A stretch of 64,000 nt of DNA, taken from Streptomyces sp. NBC_01016. Lineage in GTDB: Bacteria > Actinomycetota > Actinomycetes > Streptomycetales > Streptomycetaceae. Where the stretch lies: positions 372,001 through 436,000 of the forward strand of contig NZ_JAPEOQ010000001.1 in assembly GCF_026341035.1 (NCBI RefSeq). The letters run 5' to 3'. The notes under the pieces were generated by a model. The model saw only the letters and a program-made list of their open reading frames with translations, was not told where the DNA came from and did not search any database. Made by a program: the position numbers and the translations under genes. This document shows positions 45,206 to 52,623 of this stretch, piece after piece. Position 1 is the stretch's first letter, and the number at the start of each line of letters is the position of its first letter.

Positions 45206-48145
45206 CTACAGCAGCCCGTCCCACATCTGCTCCAGCAGCACCGACCACCAGGTCTCGGGCGAGCCGAGCGCCGCGGAGTCGATCGCGCTCAGCTCCGCCT
45301 GGAAGTCGACGGTCCAGCGGCCCGCCTGCTCCTGGTTGAGCCCGAAGCGCAGCCGCCACATCCGGCCCAGCAGGGCGATGGAGCGGGCGAACTCCGGCAG
45401 CCCGCTGTTCACGAACTGCGGCGGGGCCGGGGCGCCGTCGGGCCCCGCCTCCACCGGCACGGCCACGATGTTCGCCGTCCCGTACTGCACGCACAGCGCC
45501 TTGCCGAAGTCGCTGCCCATCACGAGGTACGAGCCCGCGTCCGACGCCGCCTGCACGCCACGCTCCTGCGCCAGCTCGGCGAGCGTCGGCACGGGGCGGC
45601 CCGGCTGGGCCTGCGCCCAGAAGAACGGCCCGAAGTCGGACGGAAGACCCGCGACGACGAGCGTGTGCGCCACGGTGTCAGGGACGCCCTGCCGCGACAC
45701 GGCCCGCTGGTCGAACCGGAACACACCGGGGCCGAACGCCGCCGCCAGCTCCTGCGCGATCGCCTCCGGCGGGACCGGGGGCGCGGGGTGCGCGGGCTGC
45801 AGCGGGGCGCGCACCGGGGCCGGGCGCGCCGGGCCGTCGGCGACCTGGTGCAGCTCGCCCTGGTGCGCGAGGAGCTGCTGCATGCCCTGTTGACGGCTCG
45901 CGTGATCGGTGCCGTACGGCGCGATCGACGTGATCCGCGCCTGCGGCCACTGCTCCTGGATCATGCGCGAGCAGTACGCGCCGGGCAGCGAGCAGGACTC
46001 GAGCTCCGTGTGGAGTTCGAGAACCTGGTCCGGCGGCACGCTCATGCCGCGCAGCTCGTGGAAGATCTGCCACTCCGGGTGCGGCGTCCCCGGCGCGGAC
46101 CGCCGGATGAGCTGCTGCTCGGACCCGTCGGGCGCGCGGTACCGCAGCACGGCCTGATAGCCGGGCCCCACGGTCGGCTGCCCCGCCGGCTGGGCGGGCT
46201 GCTGACGCTGCTGCGGCTGCGGATACCCGTACGCCGCCGGGGGCGCGCCCGGAATCTGCTGACCGGGAGCGGGCGGGGGCATGGGGCCGGGGCCGGGGCC
46301 CTGCGGGGCGGGGCCCGAGAGCATCGTGGCGGCGTGGTGCACGCCCTCGCCGGGAGCACCGGGAGCGCCGGGGGGCGGGGGCGGAGTCGACGGGTCGGGG
46401 CCCTGCGGGCCGGGGCCCGAGAGCATCGTCGCGGCGTGGTGCACGCCCTCGCCGGGAGCACCAGGGGCTCCGGGAGGCGGAGGCGGGGCCTGCCCCACGG
46501 GGCCGCCGGGAGGCGGACCCGAGAGCATCGTCGCGGCATGATGCACGCCCTCGCCGGGAGCACCGGGAGCACCGGGAGGCGGGGGCGGGCCGGGCTCTCC
46601 GGGCGTCTGCGGCGGCCCGTCCGGGCCGGGCGGCGGCATCATCTGCGTAGGGACGTAGCCACCCGCCGGGGCACCGGGCGGTCCCGGCGGCGGCGGAGTC
46701 TGCGCGCCGCCACCCCGCGGGGGCTCGGCCTTGCTGGTCGCGGCGTTCGCGATGTCACCGGCACCGGGCGGCAGCGGCCGACCGCCGGCGTCGCGGGCCC
46801 CGGGACCGTCCTGCGGGTAACCGTACGAAGCCCCCGGAGGCGGCGGCCCGGGAACCGCGGTCCCCGGAGCGGGCGGCGGGAACGAGGCCCCGGCCGCGCC
46901 CTGCGGATAGCCATAGGAATCGGCCCGCTCGGCGGAAGCGGGAGCTACGGGCGGCACCGACGGAGGCTGCCCACCCGCGTCGGGCGCACCCTGCGGGAAG
47001 CCGTACGAGGCCGTGGGGGCAGGCGGCGCCGACGGAGGCTGGGAGCCCGCATCAGGCGCGGCCTGCGGGAAACCGTACGAGGGAGCCGGAGCAGGCGGAG
47101 CCGACGGAGGCTGGGAGCCCGTGTCAGACGCCGCCGGCGGGAAACCGTACGAAGGGGCCGGAGCAGGCGGAGCCGAGGGGGGCTGCGCACCCGCGTCGGA
47201 CGCAGCCGGCGGGAAACCGTACGAAGAAGCGGGCGGAGCCGACAGAGGCTGGGAGCCCGTGTCGGACGCGGCCGGCGGGAAGCCGTACGAGGGAGCCGGA
47301 GCAGGCGGAGCCGACGGAGGCTGGGAGCCCGTGTCGGACGCAGCCGGCGGGAAGCCGTACGAGGGAGCCGACGGGGGGTGCGCACCCGCGTCGGGCGCGG
47401 CCTGCTGGTTGGCGTACGTCACAGGGACGTCCGACGGAGGCGGCGGAGGGGGCGGCGGGATGGGGCCCACGATGCGGGCCGTCTGCGCGTCCGGCGTGAC
47501 ACCGGGCGGCGGCGCGTCCTCGGCGAGCGGCGGCGAGAACACCGTGTCGGGCAGCGGAACCGAACGGTCCTCCTCGTCGCCCATCCCGTTCGTGTCCGTA
47601 CCGGCCCACGGCGTCGCATCGGCCGGGACCGGGACCGGGGGCACGGCGTCCTGCGGCTCGGCGTCGACCCGCGCAGGAACCGCATCCGCGGGCGTCGCGT
47701 CGGCCGGAGCCGAAGCCGCGGCCTTCGCCAGGCCCGGCGCAGCCGAAGCCACCGGCTCGGCCGGCGCGTCCGAACGCCGGTCCGCCTCCTCCTGCAACCA
47801 CTCCGGAGGAGTCAGCAGGAACGACGTCTGGTTCAGGTCCACCCGCTCCGGCGACCGCGGAGCCGACGGCTCGGCCGGCGCGTCCGGCAGCCCGTACTCC
47901 TCCTCGTACCGCCGGATCACCTCACCCACCGGCAGCGAGGGCCACAGCGAGGCGTCCCCACTGTCCCGCGCGATCACCAGGCGCTGGCGCCCGCCGTCGG
48001 ACACCGGACCGGCCTCCCGGTCCTCCGCCCACACGACGAAGCCCAGCTCGAACTCCCGCACCCGCACCTCTCGGTGCTGATACGCGGGCATCTCCCCGTT
48101 GATCCATTCCTCGGCGCGCTCCTGCGCCTGCGCGAACGTCACCAT
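45206..48145 (-). CDS. Imm35/YrhB + proline-rich + deaminase-like + SUKH-4 fusion protein
   Basis: 979-residue multidomain protein. Residues 1-85 resemble YrhB/Imm35 immunity domains (FAQAQERAEEWINGEMPAYQ and ELGFVVWAEDR). Residues about 90-640 are low-complexity Pro/Gly/Ala/Ser with in-frame repeats. Next is a deaminase-fold segment: HPEWQIFHELRG (His689, Glu691 as candidate zinc/catalytic residues) then LHTELESCSLPGAYCSRMI (Cys718, Cys725) and ARITSIAPYG as the following strand. The C-terminus (about 790-979) is SUKH-4-like with VFRFDQRAVSRQGVPDT and SYLVMGSDFGKALCVQY. No signal peptide or transmembrane helix is seen. ATG 48143-48145 has GGGGAGTGAG upstream, overlapping the stop of the preceding gene (7-base gap), so the pair is one operon. 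A toxin-like enzymatic domain and two immunity-type domains in one chain is odd. Confidence 0.82.
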   Translation of the reverse strand: MVTFAQAQERAEEWINGEMPAYQHREVRVREFELGFVVWAEDREAGPVSDGGRQRLVIARDSGDASLWPSLPVGEVIRRYEEEYGLPDAPAEPSAPRSPERVDLNQTSFLLTPPEWLQEEADRRSDAPAEPVASAAPGLAKAAASAPADATPADAVPARVDAEPQDAVPPVPVPADATPWAGTDTNGMGDEEDRSVPLPDTVFSPPLAEDAPPPGVTPDAQTARIVGPIPPPPPPPPSDVPVTYANQQAAPDAGAHPPSAPSYGFPPAASDTGSQPPSAPPAPAPSYGFPPAASDTGSQPLSAPPASSYGFPPAASDAGAQPPSAPPAPAPSYGFPPAASDTGSQPPSAPPAPAPSYGFPQAAPDAGSQPPSAPPAPTASYGFPQGAPDAGGQPPSVPPVAPASAERADSYGYPQGAAGASFPPPAPGTAVPGPPPPGASYGYPQDGPGARDAGGRPLPPGAGDIANAATSKAEPPRGGGAQTPPPPGPPGAPAGGYVPTQMMPPPGPDGPPQTPGEPGPPPPPGAPGAPGEGVHHAATMLSGPPPGGPVGQAPPPPPGAPGAPGEGVHHAATMLSGPGPQGPDPSTPPPPPGAPGAPGEGVHHAATMLSGPAPQGPGPGPMPPPAPGQQIPGAPPAAYGYPQPQQRQQPAQPAGQPTVGPGYQAVLRYRAPDGSEQQLIRRSAPGTPHPEWQIFHELRGMSVPPDQVLELHTELESCSLPGAYCSRMIQEQWPQARITSIAPYGTDHASRQQGMQQLLAHQGELHQVADGPARPAPVRAPLQPAHPAPPVPPEAIAQELAAAFGPGVFRFDQRAVSRQGVPDTVAHTLVVAGLPSDFGPFFWAQAQPGRPVPTLAELAQERGVQAASDAGSYLVMGSDFGKALCVQYGTANIVAVPVEAGPDGAPAPPQFVNSGLPEFARSIALLGRMWRLRFGLNQEQAGRWTVDFQAELSAIDSAALGSPETWWSVLLEQMWDGLL
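46310..46580. repeat. Three in-frame repeats encoding GVHHAATMLSGP
   Basis: Within the fusion gene, a unit of about 100 bases encoding GEGVHHAATMLSGP followed by Pro/Gly-rich filler (PPPPPGAPGAP) occurs three times with few base differences. The DNA-level similarity implies recent duplication, whereas the encoded His-His-Ala-Ala-Thr-Met-Leu core is unusually specific for a linker. Confidence 0.8.
46960..47400. repeat. Six in-frame repeats encoding SYGFPPAASDTGSQPPSAPP
   Basis: Units of about 66-75 bases encode SYGFP followed by (P/Q)AASD(T/A)G(S/A)QPPSAPP. Six SYGFP units are seen in tandem, with two more diverged SYGYP units further along the linker. Length changes by recombination between copies are expected. 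Confidence 0.85.
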
Positions 48146-48152
48146 CGCAAGC

Positions 48153-49145
48153 TCACTCCCCACCGGCGACCGGAACGGCACGCGCGAAGCCGCCGTCCAC
48201 CATCAGATTCGCCACCGTCTCCAACTCCGGCGGACTGCCCGCGAGTCGGGACAGAAAACCGTCGAAGTCCGCACCGCAGGGCAGCAGCAGCCGCTCCACC
48301 CGCTCGGCCACCGGCAGCACCGCCGTCTCGCCGCTGTCCCGCGCGTCGTCGTACGCGCAGAACCACACGGAGCCGACCGCGTCGCCCCGCACCTGCACGG
48401 CGAGCAACCCGCCCTGCACGAACGCGACACCCAGATAGTCCTTCGTCAGGTGATCGCGCAGACACTTGTTGACATACACCAGGTCGTTCACGGCCGCCTC
48501 GTCGCGCACCGTGAAGAACGGCTGGTCGACCAGGAGGCCCAACTCGGCGTCCAGGCCCGTCCCGACGGGCGCACAACCGCCGCCCGCCTTCAGGAACGAG
48601 CGGTACGCCCCCGGCAGCCGCAACCCCAAGTCCTCTTCCGCGGAGAGCACTTGGCTCTCCGACACCGCGACCCCGGACTTCGGGAGACCGAAGTGCACGG
48701 GCCGCGTGTCCTGCAACGGCCGCGTGCCACGCTTGTGCTGGTCCACCGGCGCCGTCGCCAGACCACCGTGGTGTCGAAGGAGCGCCTTCACCTCGACCGG
48801 AACCAGTTCGAGGCGCCGCGAGCCGCGCGCGTGGTGCCACGTCCAGCCGTGCGGCGTCGCCACCGGCGGGATCATGTCCCACAGTTCGTGCCCGGACGCG
48901 GCGAGCGCCGCGTTCGCCGACACGTAGTCCGTCAGCCGCAACTCGTCGACACCGAAGCCCTGCGGCGGATCCGCGATCTCCGCAACGGCACGGGCATACG
49001 GGGAGAAATCCGGGAAACCGTCATCATCCACGCGAACTCCGCGCGGATGACGGGCAGCGCGGACCGGGTCCGGGAAGTGCACGACCTGCCCGGCATAAGC
49101 CGCGTTCGGCGGCGCGGCCTGCTGCCCGAGCCGACCTGTCGTCAT
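48153..49145 (-). CDS. WHH-type HNH/EndoVII nuclease domain fused to SUKH (SMI1/KNR4) domain
   Basis: 330-residue protein. The N-terminal part includes DGFPDFSPYARAVAEI (residues 43-58) and the nuclease motif HGWTWHHARGSRRLELVPVE (residues 99-118) followed by LLRHHGG (123-129). This is the WHH...LVP...H.GG pattern of a toxin nuclease family in the HNH/EndoVII superfamily. The C-terminal part (about 165-310) is a SUKH domain with LSAEEDLGLRLPGAYRSFLK and FVQGGLLAVQVRGDAVGSVW. SUKH proteins normally neutralise such nucleases as separate immunity proteins, so the fusion may be self-inhibited or may bind other toxins. No export signal. ATG 49143-49145 (MTTGRLGQQAAPP) is chosen; the open frame to 49475 enters the divergent promoter. 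It is the first gene of the minus-strand pair. Confidence 0.82.
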   Translation of the reverse strand: MTTGRLGQQAAPPNAAYAGQVVHFPDPVRAARHPRGVRVDDDGFPDFSPYARAVAEIADPPQGFGVDELRLTDYVSANAALAASGHELWDMIPPVATPHGWTWHHARGSRRLELVPVEVKALLRHHGGLATAPVDQHKRGTRPLQDTRPVHFGLPKSGVAVSESQVLSAEEDLGLRLPGAYRSFLKAGGGCAPVGTGLDAELGLLVDQPFFTVRDEAAVNDLVYVNKCLRDHLTKDYLGVAFVQGGLLAVQVRGDAVGSVWFCAYDDARDSGETAVLPVAERVERLLLPCGADFDGFLSRLAGSPPELETVANLMVDGGFARAVPVAGGE

Positions 49146-49444
49146 GGCTGTTGCCCCCTGCGGCGCTGGTGACGGTTGCGGATCTGTCCCGGTGCTGTCC
49201 CGGGTCTGTTCCGGACCTGCTCCTGATCCGTACGAATCAAACGACAGCCTATGCGGTTGTGCGACACCGGTCACCGGGCCTCCGGTTCCATGACCAGCAG
49301 TCACCTGAGCATCACCACCACGTGACGATCGGGCGTGACAGGGCCGAGATCGGGGTCCGGCTTCCGCACCCGCGGGCCCGTTTGGCAGTCTGTGCAGGCA
49401 ACCAGGGGGATTGCAGTGGGGAACTGCAGGAGGGGAAACAACAG
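49146..49444. promoter_or_regulatory. Divergent promoter region of the SUKH/deaminase island
   Basis: About 300 bases separate the two divergent pairs. On the plus side TTGGCA (49382-49387) could be a -35, and GGAGGGG (about 49428-49434) is a strong ribosome binding site for the YwqJ-type gene. On the minus side no clear -10/-35 pair was found. There are several short direct and inverted elements (e.g. GACACCGGTCACCGGGCC, 49274-49291) but no gene. Confidence 0.45.
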
Positions 49445-50008
49445 ATGCGCAGCGGTACCGCAGAGGAAACTGCACCCGCGGACGAGCAGCCCGGCGACGA
49501 CCCGCGCGTCGGCTGGAGCGCCACCGACGCCGGCGCCGTACCCACCCTTGGCGTGCGCCGGGACGGCATACTCCCCACCGTCGCCGCCGCCCTCTCCGTG
49601 CGCGGCACCACCCTCACCGCGACGGCGGCCCGCGGCGAAAAGGCCCCGTCCCTGCACCCGTTGGTCCAGGACTTCCTGGATACGTTGACCAGCGCGCAGC
49701 GCGACCGCTTCACGGGGCGCTGCGCCGAGGCCATCCTCGTCTCCCGGCACCTCACGGCGAGCGACACCGAGCGCGCGGAGAAGTCGAAGCGGGCCCGCCG
49801 CCGGCCCATGACCGTCGGAGAGGCCCGCAAGGCCCTCAAGCAGTCCAAGCTCACCACCCGGCGCATCCGCGAGGACGGGGACCCGCTGCACGGCGGCTTC
49901 GCCCGACCCTGCCGCGCCTGTACGGCGCTGACGGCCCACTTCGGCGTCCACGTAGTGGCCCCCGAAACGGACAACACCCCGCACGACGACAACGAGGCCG
50001 CGCACTGA
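49445..50008 (+). CDS. YwqJ-related putative nucleic-acid/nucleotide deaminase
   Basis: 187-residue protein with the YwqJ-type deaminase signature. FTGRCAEAILVSRHL (C93-A94-E95) supplies a metal ligand and the catalytic Glu, and FARPCRACTALTAHFGV (C156, C159) supplies the CxxC metal ligands. LTTRRIREDGDPLHGGF between them is also characteristic of the Streptomyces branch. The first zinc ligand is Cys where classical cytidine deaminases have His, as is usual in this family. No signal peptide is seen. ATG 49445 follows GGAGGGG. Its stop overlaps the start of the SUKH-3 gene by one base (TGATG), the order typical for toxin then immunity gene. Substrate unknown. Confidence 0.82.
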   Translation: MRSGTAEETAPADEQPGDDPRVGWSATDAGAVPTLGVRRDGILPTVAAALSVRGTTLTATAARGEKAPSLHPLVQDFLDTLTSAQRDRFTGRCAEAILVSRHLTASDTERAEKSKRARRRPMTVGEARKALKQSKLTTRRIREDGDPLHGGFARPCRACTALTAHFGVHVVAPETDNTPHDDNEAAH

Positions 50009-50505
50009 TGCCCCACCCCACCTCCCAGGACGCCCGCTTCTCCGACCTGGTCGACGCCACATTGCGGGTCGCCGGATGGCAGCCGGGCCGCTGGGACATC
50101 AAGCAGGCGGAGTTCTGGGCGGACGCGCTACGTACGCACGTCTCCCCCGCCGGCCACCGCCACTCGGTCTTCCCCGCGGCGGTCGAGGCCTGGGCGGAAT
50201 TCGGCGGCCTCCACCTCACACCCACGGGCCCCGGCCGGCACATCGCCCCCGCCCAGCCGCACCTGGACCCCCTCCACGGCCTCCACGCGGCCCGCACCCT
50301 CGGCGACCTCGGCCGCGCCCTCGACACGGAACTCGCGCCGCTGGGGGCGGAGTCGGGCACGGAGGCGTTGCTGGCGATCGACACGGAGGGCCGCATCTTC
50401 GCCCTCGACCACAGCGGCGACTGGTACCTGGGCCCCGACATAGACGAGGCCCTCTCGACCCTGATCACGGGCCTCCAGCCTCCACGCCTGTCCCCTCCGG
50501 GGTGA
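50008..50505 (+). CDS. SUKH-3 domain immunity protein
   Basis: 165-residue cytosolic protein with the SUKH-3 pattern: VAGWQPGRWDIKQAEFWADA, then AAVEAWAEFGGLHLTPTGPG, ELAPLGAESGTEALLAIDTE and GRIFALDHSGDWYLGPDIDE. SUKH domains bind and block nuclease or deaminase toxins. The ATG sits inside the stop of the deaminase gene, so translation is coupled and stoichiometric, supporting a deaminase-antagonist pair. A 32-bp tandem repeat array begins within its last three codons. Confidence 0.85.
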   Translation: MPHPTSQDARFSDLVDATLRVAGWQPGRWDIKQAEFWADALRTHVSPAGHRHSVFPAAVEAWAEFGGLHLTPTGPGRHIAPAQPHLDPLHGLHAARTLGDLGRALDTELAPLGAESGTEALLAIDTEGRIFALDHSGDWYLGPDIDEALSTLITGLQPPRLSPPG

Positions 50506-50658
50506 CCGGGCCGGGTTGCCGACCCCGTGCGGGGTAACCGGGCCGGGTTGCCTACCTCCGCAGGGGTAACCGGGCCTGGCCGCCGACCTCCTCCGGGGTA
50601 ACCGGACCTGCCCGCCAACCTCCGCCTAGGTAACCGGGCCTGGCCGCCCGCAGCGGGA
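50499..50658. repeat. Array of five 32-bp tandem repeats
   Basis: Consensus GGGGTAACCGGGCCTGGCCG followed by CCGACCTCCGCC. Units start at 50499, 50531, 50563, 50595 and 50627, exactly 32 bases apart with no spacers; the last is degenerate. The first covers the stop codon of the SUKH-3 gene. Each unit contains the palindrome GGTAACC (GGTGACC in unit 1). The array is not CRISPR because there are no unique spacers. Confidence 0.9.
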
Positions 50659-50866
50659 CGCTCTCGGGCGGCGACGCGCCCTTGGGCACCAACGGTCCGC
50701 CGGGCAACGTGGCACGCACGCCTGTAGCCGCACCCCGCCCATCTCCCACCCGCCCGCCCCCTCCGGGGGCTCCGGCCCAGCGGGGTTCGACCCAGAGGGG
50801 CCCGGCACCCCGGGTGGCGACCGGTACCGCGCAACGCGGGCGTGGGGCCAGCCCCGACTCCGCCCC
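50506..50866. other. Convergent intergenic region after the SUKH-3 gene
   Basis: The 361 bases between two convergent genes hold the 32-bp repeat array (to about 50658), then GC-rich sequence with no recognisable gene. A possible stem is GGGGGCTCCGGCCC near 50763-50777 and GGGCCCGGCACCCC near 50798-50811. No clear single terminator was found. Confidence 0.5.
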
Positions 50867-52183
50867 CTACAACACCGCCGGCAGCACCGCCGATACCCGG
50901 AAGCCGCCCGCGTCCGTCGGGCCCGACACGAACACGCCGCCGAGCCCGGCGACACGTTCCTTCATGCCCACCAAACCGTTTCCTCCGGACGGCAGCCCCG
51001 CCGACGCGGCAGCGCCCGGCTCCGGTGGCGGCTCGTTCTCCACCTGCATCGCCACTTCCGCGCCCCGATGCGCGAGCCGGACGTACGTCTTCGCGCCCGC
51101 CGCGTGCTTGTGCACGTTCGTCAGCGCCTCCTGGACGACCCGGTAGGCCGTCTGCTCCACCGCCGCCGCGTACCCCCGCGACTCCCCCTCCACGGACACC
51201 TCGACGACCATCCCGGCCTCCCGCGACTGCCCGACCAGATCCTCCAGCTCGGCGAGCCACGGCCCGGCCTCCACCTCCGCCTCGGCCCGGGAGGCCGCCG
51301 CCGCGGCGGCCACCCCCACCGCCTCCAACGGCATCCGGTCCGCCCGCCGCGGCACCGGCTCCCCGGCCCGCAGCACCCCCAACATCTCCCGCAGCTCGGT
51401 GAGCGCCTGCCGCCCCATGTCCCCGACCAGCGCCGCGTTCTTCACGGCCTTCTCGGGGTCCTTCCGCGCGACCGCCTGCAACGCCGCCGCGTGCACCACC
51501 ATCAACGACACCCGGTGCGCCACCACGTCGTGCATCTCCCGCGCGATCCGGGTCCGCTCCTCGCCCCGCGCCCACTCGGCACGCTCCTCGGCCCGCTCGG
51601 CGAGCAGCCCCAACTCCCGCTCCAGCGACTCGTTGCGCTCCTGCAGCGAATCCATCAGCCGGCGCCGCGCACCCACGTAGAGCCCGAGCAGCAACGGCGG
51701 AGCCGTCACCCCGAGCGCCGTGGTGATCGCGAGGAACGGCACGACCCAGTTGGCCACCTGGAACGTGTCCGCGTGCGCCGCGGAGTCCTGCTGCACCCGC
51801 ACCACCGACACGATCAACGTGCCCAGGAACGACATGCCCGCGAGCGCCCCGATGATCCGCCGCGGCACCTCCGACGCCGCAAGCGAGTACAGCCCGACGA
51901 CCGTCAGCATCACGCCCATCTGCGCCGGGGTCACCGCCACCGAGATCAGCACGACGGCGATCGGCCACTGCCGCCGCAGCACGAGCGTCGAGCCGGTCAG
52001 CACCCCGAAAAGGATCCCCACCCAGACCGGCAGCCCGGCCTTGTGCGCGAACGGCACCCCTTCCACGGCACACTCCACCGCGGACGCCACCGCCAGCACC
52101 ACATCCAGCGCGGCAGCCCTGCGCCGCGCCCACCACCACGGCCCCCCGGCCGCGGCTCGGTGAACTTCCCCCGCTGTGGTCAT
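50867..52183 (-). CDS. Two-component sensor histidine kinase, HisKA_3 type, orphan
   Basis: 438-residue membrane kinase of the NarL/DesK class. Five or six N-terminal hydrophobic segments (about residues 25-170, e.g. GLPVWVGILFGVLTGSTLVL and LLLGLYVG) form the sensor. The dimerisation/phosphoacceptor helix reads RIAREMHDVVAHRVSLMVVH with the conserved His. The ATPase domain shows VVQEALTNVHKHAAGAKTYV and SGGNGLVGMKERVAGLGG. No response regulator lies next to it in this window, so its partner must be elsewhere. ATG 52181-52183 (MTTAGEVHRAAAGG); the frame to 52375 is rejected for lack of homology. Confidence 0.92.
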   Translation of the reverse strand: MTTAGEVHRAAAGGPWWWARRRAAALDVVLAVASAVECAVEGVPFAHKAGLPVWVGILFGVLTGSTLVLRRQWPIAVVLISVAVTPAQMGVMLTVVGLYSLAASEVPRRIIGALAGMSFLGTLIVSVVRVQQDSAAHADTFQVANWVVPFLAITTALGVTAPPLLLGLYVGARRRLMDSLQERNESLERELGLLAERAEERAEWARGEERTRIAREMHDVVAHRVSLMVVHAAALQAVARKDPEKAVKNAALVGDMGRQALTELREMLGVLRAGEPVPRRADRMPLEAVGVAAAAAASRAEAEVEAGPWLAELEDLVGQSREAGMVVEVSVEGESRGYAAAVEQTAYRVVQEALTNVHKHAAGAKTYVRLAHRGAEVAMQVENEPPPEPGAAASAGLPSGGNGLVGMKERVAGLGGVFVSGPTDAGGFRVSAVLPAVL

Positions 52184-52430
52184 GCCCTCCAGACTACGGG
52201 CGCCGGGTGCCCGATTTCCGGCGAGTTTTACGCAGTGGTCTCCACCACCCCGCTCCTGCCCGCACCGGAGGAGCAGCGCGCGCGTATGAACGCCGACTTG
52301 GCACGGCCGCCCGGCCATCCGCGTCCCGCGAGCAGCCGACATGTACCGTCGCATCGAAGGCTCTTGGTACGGCATAGTGTTGGGAGCCCGACCGACAGCC
52401 TGACGTAATGTCCGGTTTAGGTAGAAGCAT

Positions 52431-52502
52431 TCCCCCGTGGTGTAATTGGCAGCACTGTGGCTTTTGGTGCCATCTGTCCGGGTTCAAGTCCTGGCGGGGG
52501 AG
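52431..52502 (+). tRNA. tRNA-Gln, anticodon UUG
   Basis: Acceptor stem TCCCCCG (52431-52437) pairs with CGGGGGA (52495-52501), discriminator G at 52502. The anticodon stem GTGGC/GCCAT encloses loop TTTTGGT, giving anticodon UUG, which reads CAA. The T arm has GGTTCAAGTCC. CCA is not encoded. A perfect hairpin follows, then glmU. Confidence 0.93.
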
Positions 52503-52514
52503 CTCTAGGCGGTT

Positions 52515-52545
52515 GCGGGGCCCGATCGAAACGGTCGGGCCCCGC
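52515..52545 (+). terminator. Terminator after tRNA-Gln
   Basis: GCGGGGCCCGA (52515-52525) and TCGGGCCCCGC (52535-52545) form an 11-bp stem that can be extended by TCG/CGG across a short AAA loop. It lies between tRNA-Gln and glmU. Confidence 0.75.
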
Positions 52546-52623
52546 CCCCATGCCCGGCCCAAAACGCCCCGGTATCCTGCGGATGTCCACCCCACAACGC
52601 ATCCGACGCCGAAGGGCCCACCC

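Noticed and set aside
45665-48472. A 935-codon plus-strand frame opposite the Imm35-SUKH-4 gene
   Set aside because: Arg/Gly-rich shadow of the Pro-rich repeats; no start signal or motif.
45206-50505. Secreted polymorphic toxin (contact-dependent) locus
   Set aside because: None of the four proteins has a signal peptide, pre-toxin, WXG, PAAR, RHS or VgrG region, so an export-based system is not supported.
50499-50658. Possible CRISPR array
   Set aside because: The 32-bp units are directly adjacent with no unique spacers and there are no cas genes.
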